From positions 1-64,000 of the forward strand of contig SLJY01000040.1 in assembly GCA_007134875.1 (NCBI GenBank): a stretch of 64,000 bases of DNA, in the 5' to 3' direction. This DNA is from Desulfobacterales bacterium (GTDB taxonomy: Bacteria; Desulfobacterota; Desulfobacteria; Desulfobacterales; Desulfosalsimonadaceae). A model generated the notes under the pieces. That model worked only from the letters and a program-made list of their open reading frames with translations. It was not told the origin of the DNA and made no database searches. Made by a program: the position numbers and the translations under genes. Positions 63,203-64,000 of the stretch are shown here, one piece after another. Position 1 is the stretch's first letter, and every line of letters begins with the position of its first letter.

Positions 63203-63517
63203 TCACCTGTCGCCGCTATTATCTGCGGGCACCTGCTGTTCTTCCTGCTGCATTGGCGGCAGATAATCGGAGATAACCGATTCCTGGCCGCTTTTGGCGA
63301 CATAAGCCAAGGTAAGAGACGTGAGCATGAAAACCACCGCCACCGCGGTCGTTGCCTTCGTCAAAAAGGACGAGGCCCCGGAGCTGCCGAATACCGTTTG
63401 ACTCCCGGAGCCGCCGAACATGGATCCCATGTTCTGCCCCTTTCCGGACTGAAGCAGCACGATCAGGATCAGCGAAAAGCAGGCGATAAGATGTATGACA
63501 ATAACAAGCGCATGCAT
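63203..63517 (-). CDS. secG: Preprotein translocase subunit SecG
   Basis: 104 aa. Two membrane helices (ALVIVIHLIACFSLILIVLLQ and ATTAVAVVFMLTSLTLAYVA) around the conserved QSGKGQNMGSMFGGSGSQTVFGSSGASSFLTK. It assists SecYE protein export. Five bases downstream of tpiA, the usual arrangement. Confidence 0.96.
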   Translation of the reverse strand: MHALVIVIHLIACFSLILIVLLQSGKGQNMGSMFGGSGSQTVFGSSGASSFLTKATTAVAVVFMLTSLTLAYVAKSGQESVISDYLPPMQQEEQQVPADNSGDR

Positions 63518-63522
63518 AGTCG

Positions 63523-64000
63523 TTATGTTTTATGGCTGATGATTTTAAAAAAGGTTTCGGGATCGAGGCTGGCCCCGCCGACCAGCGCACCGTCGATATC
63601 CGGCAGAGCCATCAACAAAGAGATATTGTCCGGCTTAACACTGCCTCCATAGAGTATCCGCGTTTTTGCCGCGACGTTATCGTCAAAACGGGCTGCAAGG
63701 ATTTTCCGAAGGTATTCGTGAACTTCCTGCGCCTGTTCGGGAGTGGCTGTTTTGCCTGTTCCGATGGCCCAGACGGGTTCATAGGCGATCACCGCAGATC
63801 CCATCTGATCCGGAAGTACCCCTTTTAACCCTTTTTCCATCTGTTTGTCAAGCACTGAAAACGTTTTTTCCGCATCTCTTTCGGATTCGTCTTCGCCCAC
63901 GCAGATTACCGGCTTCAGGCCGGCATCCAGGGCGGCGAAAATTTTGCGGTTGACGGTTTCGTCGGTCTCCCCGAAAAACTGGCGGCGCTCGGAGTGCCCG
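63523..64000 (-). CDS. tpiA: Triosephosphate isomerase, C-terminal part, cut by window edge
   Basis: The minus frame starts inside the gene: [20 protein letters not shown] contains the catalytic His and [19 protein letters not shown] the catalytic Glu, then [12 protein letters not shown] and [14 protein letters not shown] for phosphate binding. It interconverts dihydroxyacetone phosphate and glyceraldehyde-3-phosphate. The 5' end lies beyond base 64000. The ORF track begins at an internal ATG. Confidence 0.96.
   Translation of the reverse strand, partial: GHSERRQFFGETDETVNRKIFAALDAGLKPVICVGEDESERDAEKTFSVLDKQMEKGLKGVLPDQMGSAVIAYEPVWAIGTGKTATPEQAQEVHEYLRKILAARFDDNVAAKTRILYGGSVKPDNISLLMALPDIDGALVGGASLDPETFFKIISHKT

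Noticed and set aside
1-64000. CRISPR arrays, rRNA genes, prophage or origin
   Set aside because: No regular direct-repeat arrays, no rRNA-like sequence, no phage structural genes or DnaA-box clusters noticed.

Overview
The window reads as chromosomal DNA of a Desulfobacterota (deltaproteobacterial) anaerobe, probably a sulfate reducer or syntroph of the Desulfobacterales type. This is inferred from gene content: HdrABC/MvhD/FrhB-like electron-transfer genes, many PAS histidine kinases, sigma-54 control, a mitochondrial-EFG1/spdEFG1-like elongation factor G, a DUF362-ferredoxin protein and abundant palindromic intergenic repeats. Genes are dense, on both strands, and separated by repeat-filled spacers.

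Layout. 1-0.9 kb: an ISAzo13-type transposase running off the left edge. 0.9-8.0 kb: saccharopine-dehydrogenase-like oxidoreductase, Uup-type ABC-F ATPase, DUF456 membrane protein, radical SAM protein, a small conserved protein and a DUF362-ferredoxin protein that ends inside a REP-type repeat. 8.1-12.6 kb: a decayed zone with an internally deleted Fe-alcohol dehydrogenase, a large hybrid kinase, a truncated MFS transporter and a TauE-like remnant. 13-18.8 kb: MltF-like transglycosylase, frameshifted amphi-Trp gene, lipase-like lipoprotein, small lipoprotein behind a sigma-54-type promoter, phosphoglucomutase and a ferritin-like protein.

19-36.7 kb is the centrepiece. A REC-PAS-kinase and a PAS/AAA+/Fis sigma-54 activator lie next to a near-perfect -24/-12 promoter. 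That promoter drives an apparent operon: TusA-like protein, HdrA fused to a GltD/NfnB-like module, MvhD, FrhB/FdhB-like Fe-S protein, a tandem double HdrA with a complete response-regulator receiver domain embedded in it, HdrC, HdrB, then a membrane PAS kinase, a lone receiver protein and a REC-PAS-kinase. The receiver inside the redox flavoprotein, together with kinases and a free receiver in the same operon, suggests direct phosphorelay control of an electron-bifurcating/confurcating Hdr complex. This is the strongest candidate for an undescribed system here.

36.9-49.6 kb: DUF4198 protein and TonB receptor (probably metal or cofactor uptake), a YdbL-like lipoprotein, PolX, a long GH13-family enzyme, an amidase lipoprotein, a glutaminase-less GMP synthase subunit and a divergent HisF. 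49.8-57.3 kb, minus strand: ThiF-like protein, enoyl-CoA hydratase and MerR regulator as one unit, and MtaB, MnmA, a P-loop ATPase and EF-G as another. 57.6-58.1 kb: a bacterial CULT-domain (cereblon-like) protein. 58.2-58.4 kb: a ~186-bp foldback palindrome. 58.8-62 kb: asparagine synthase, a glutamate-cysteine-ligase-like protein and glutaredoxin. 62.4-64 kb: PilZ protein, tRNA-Leu(GAG), secG and the 3' part of tpiA.

Two families of dispersed intergenic repeats (A: GAACGAAAACCG...CGGTTTTCGTTC; B: ...TTTACGAAGCCGTCAAA) recur through the window. No rRNA or CRISPR array was seen.
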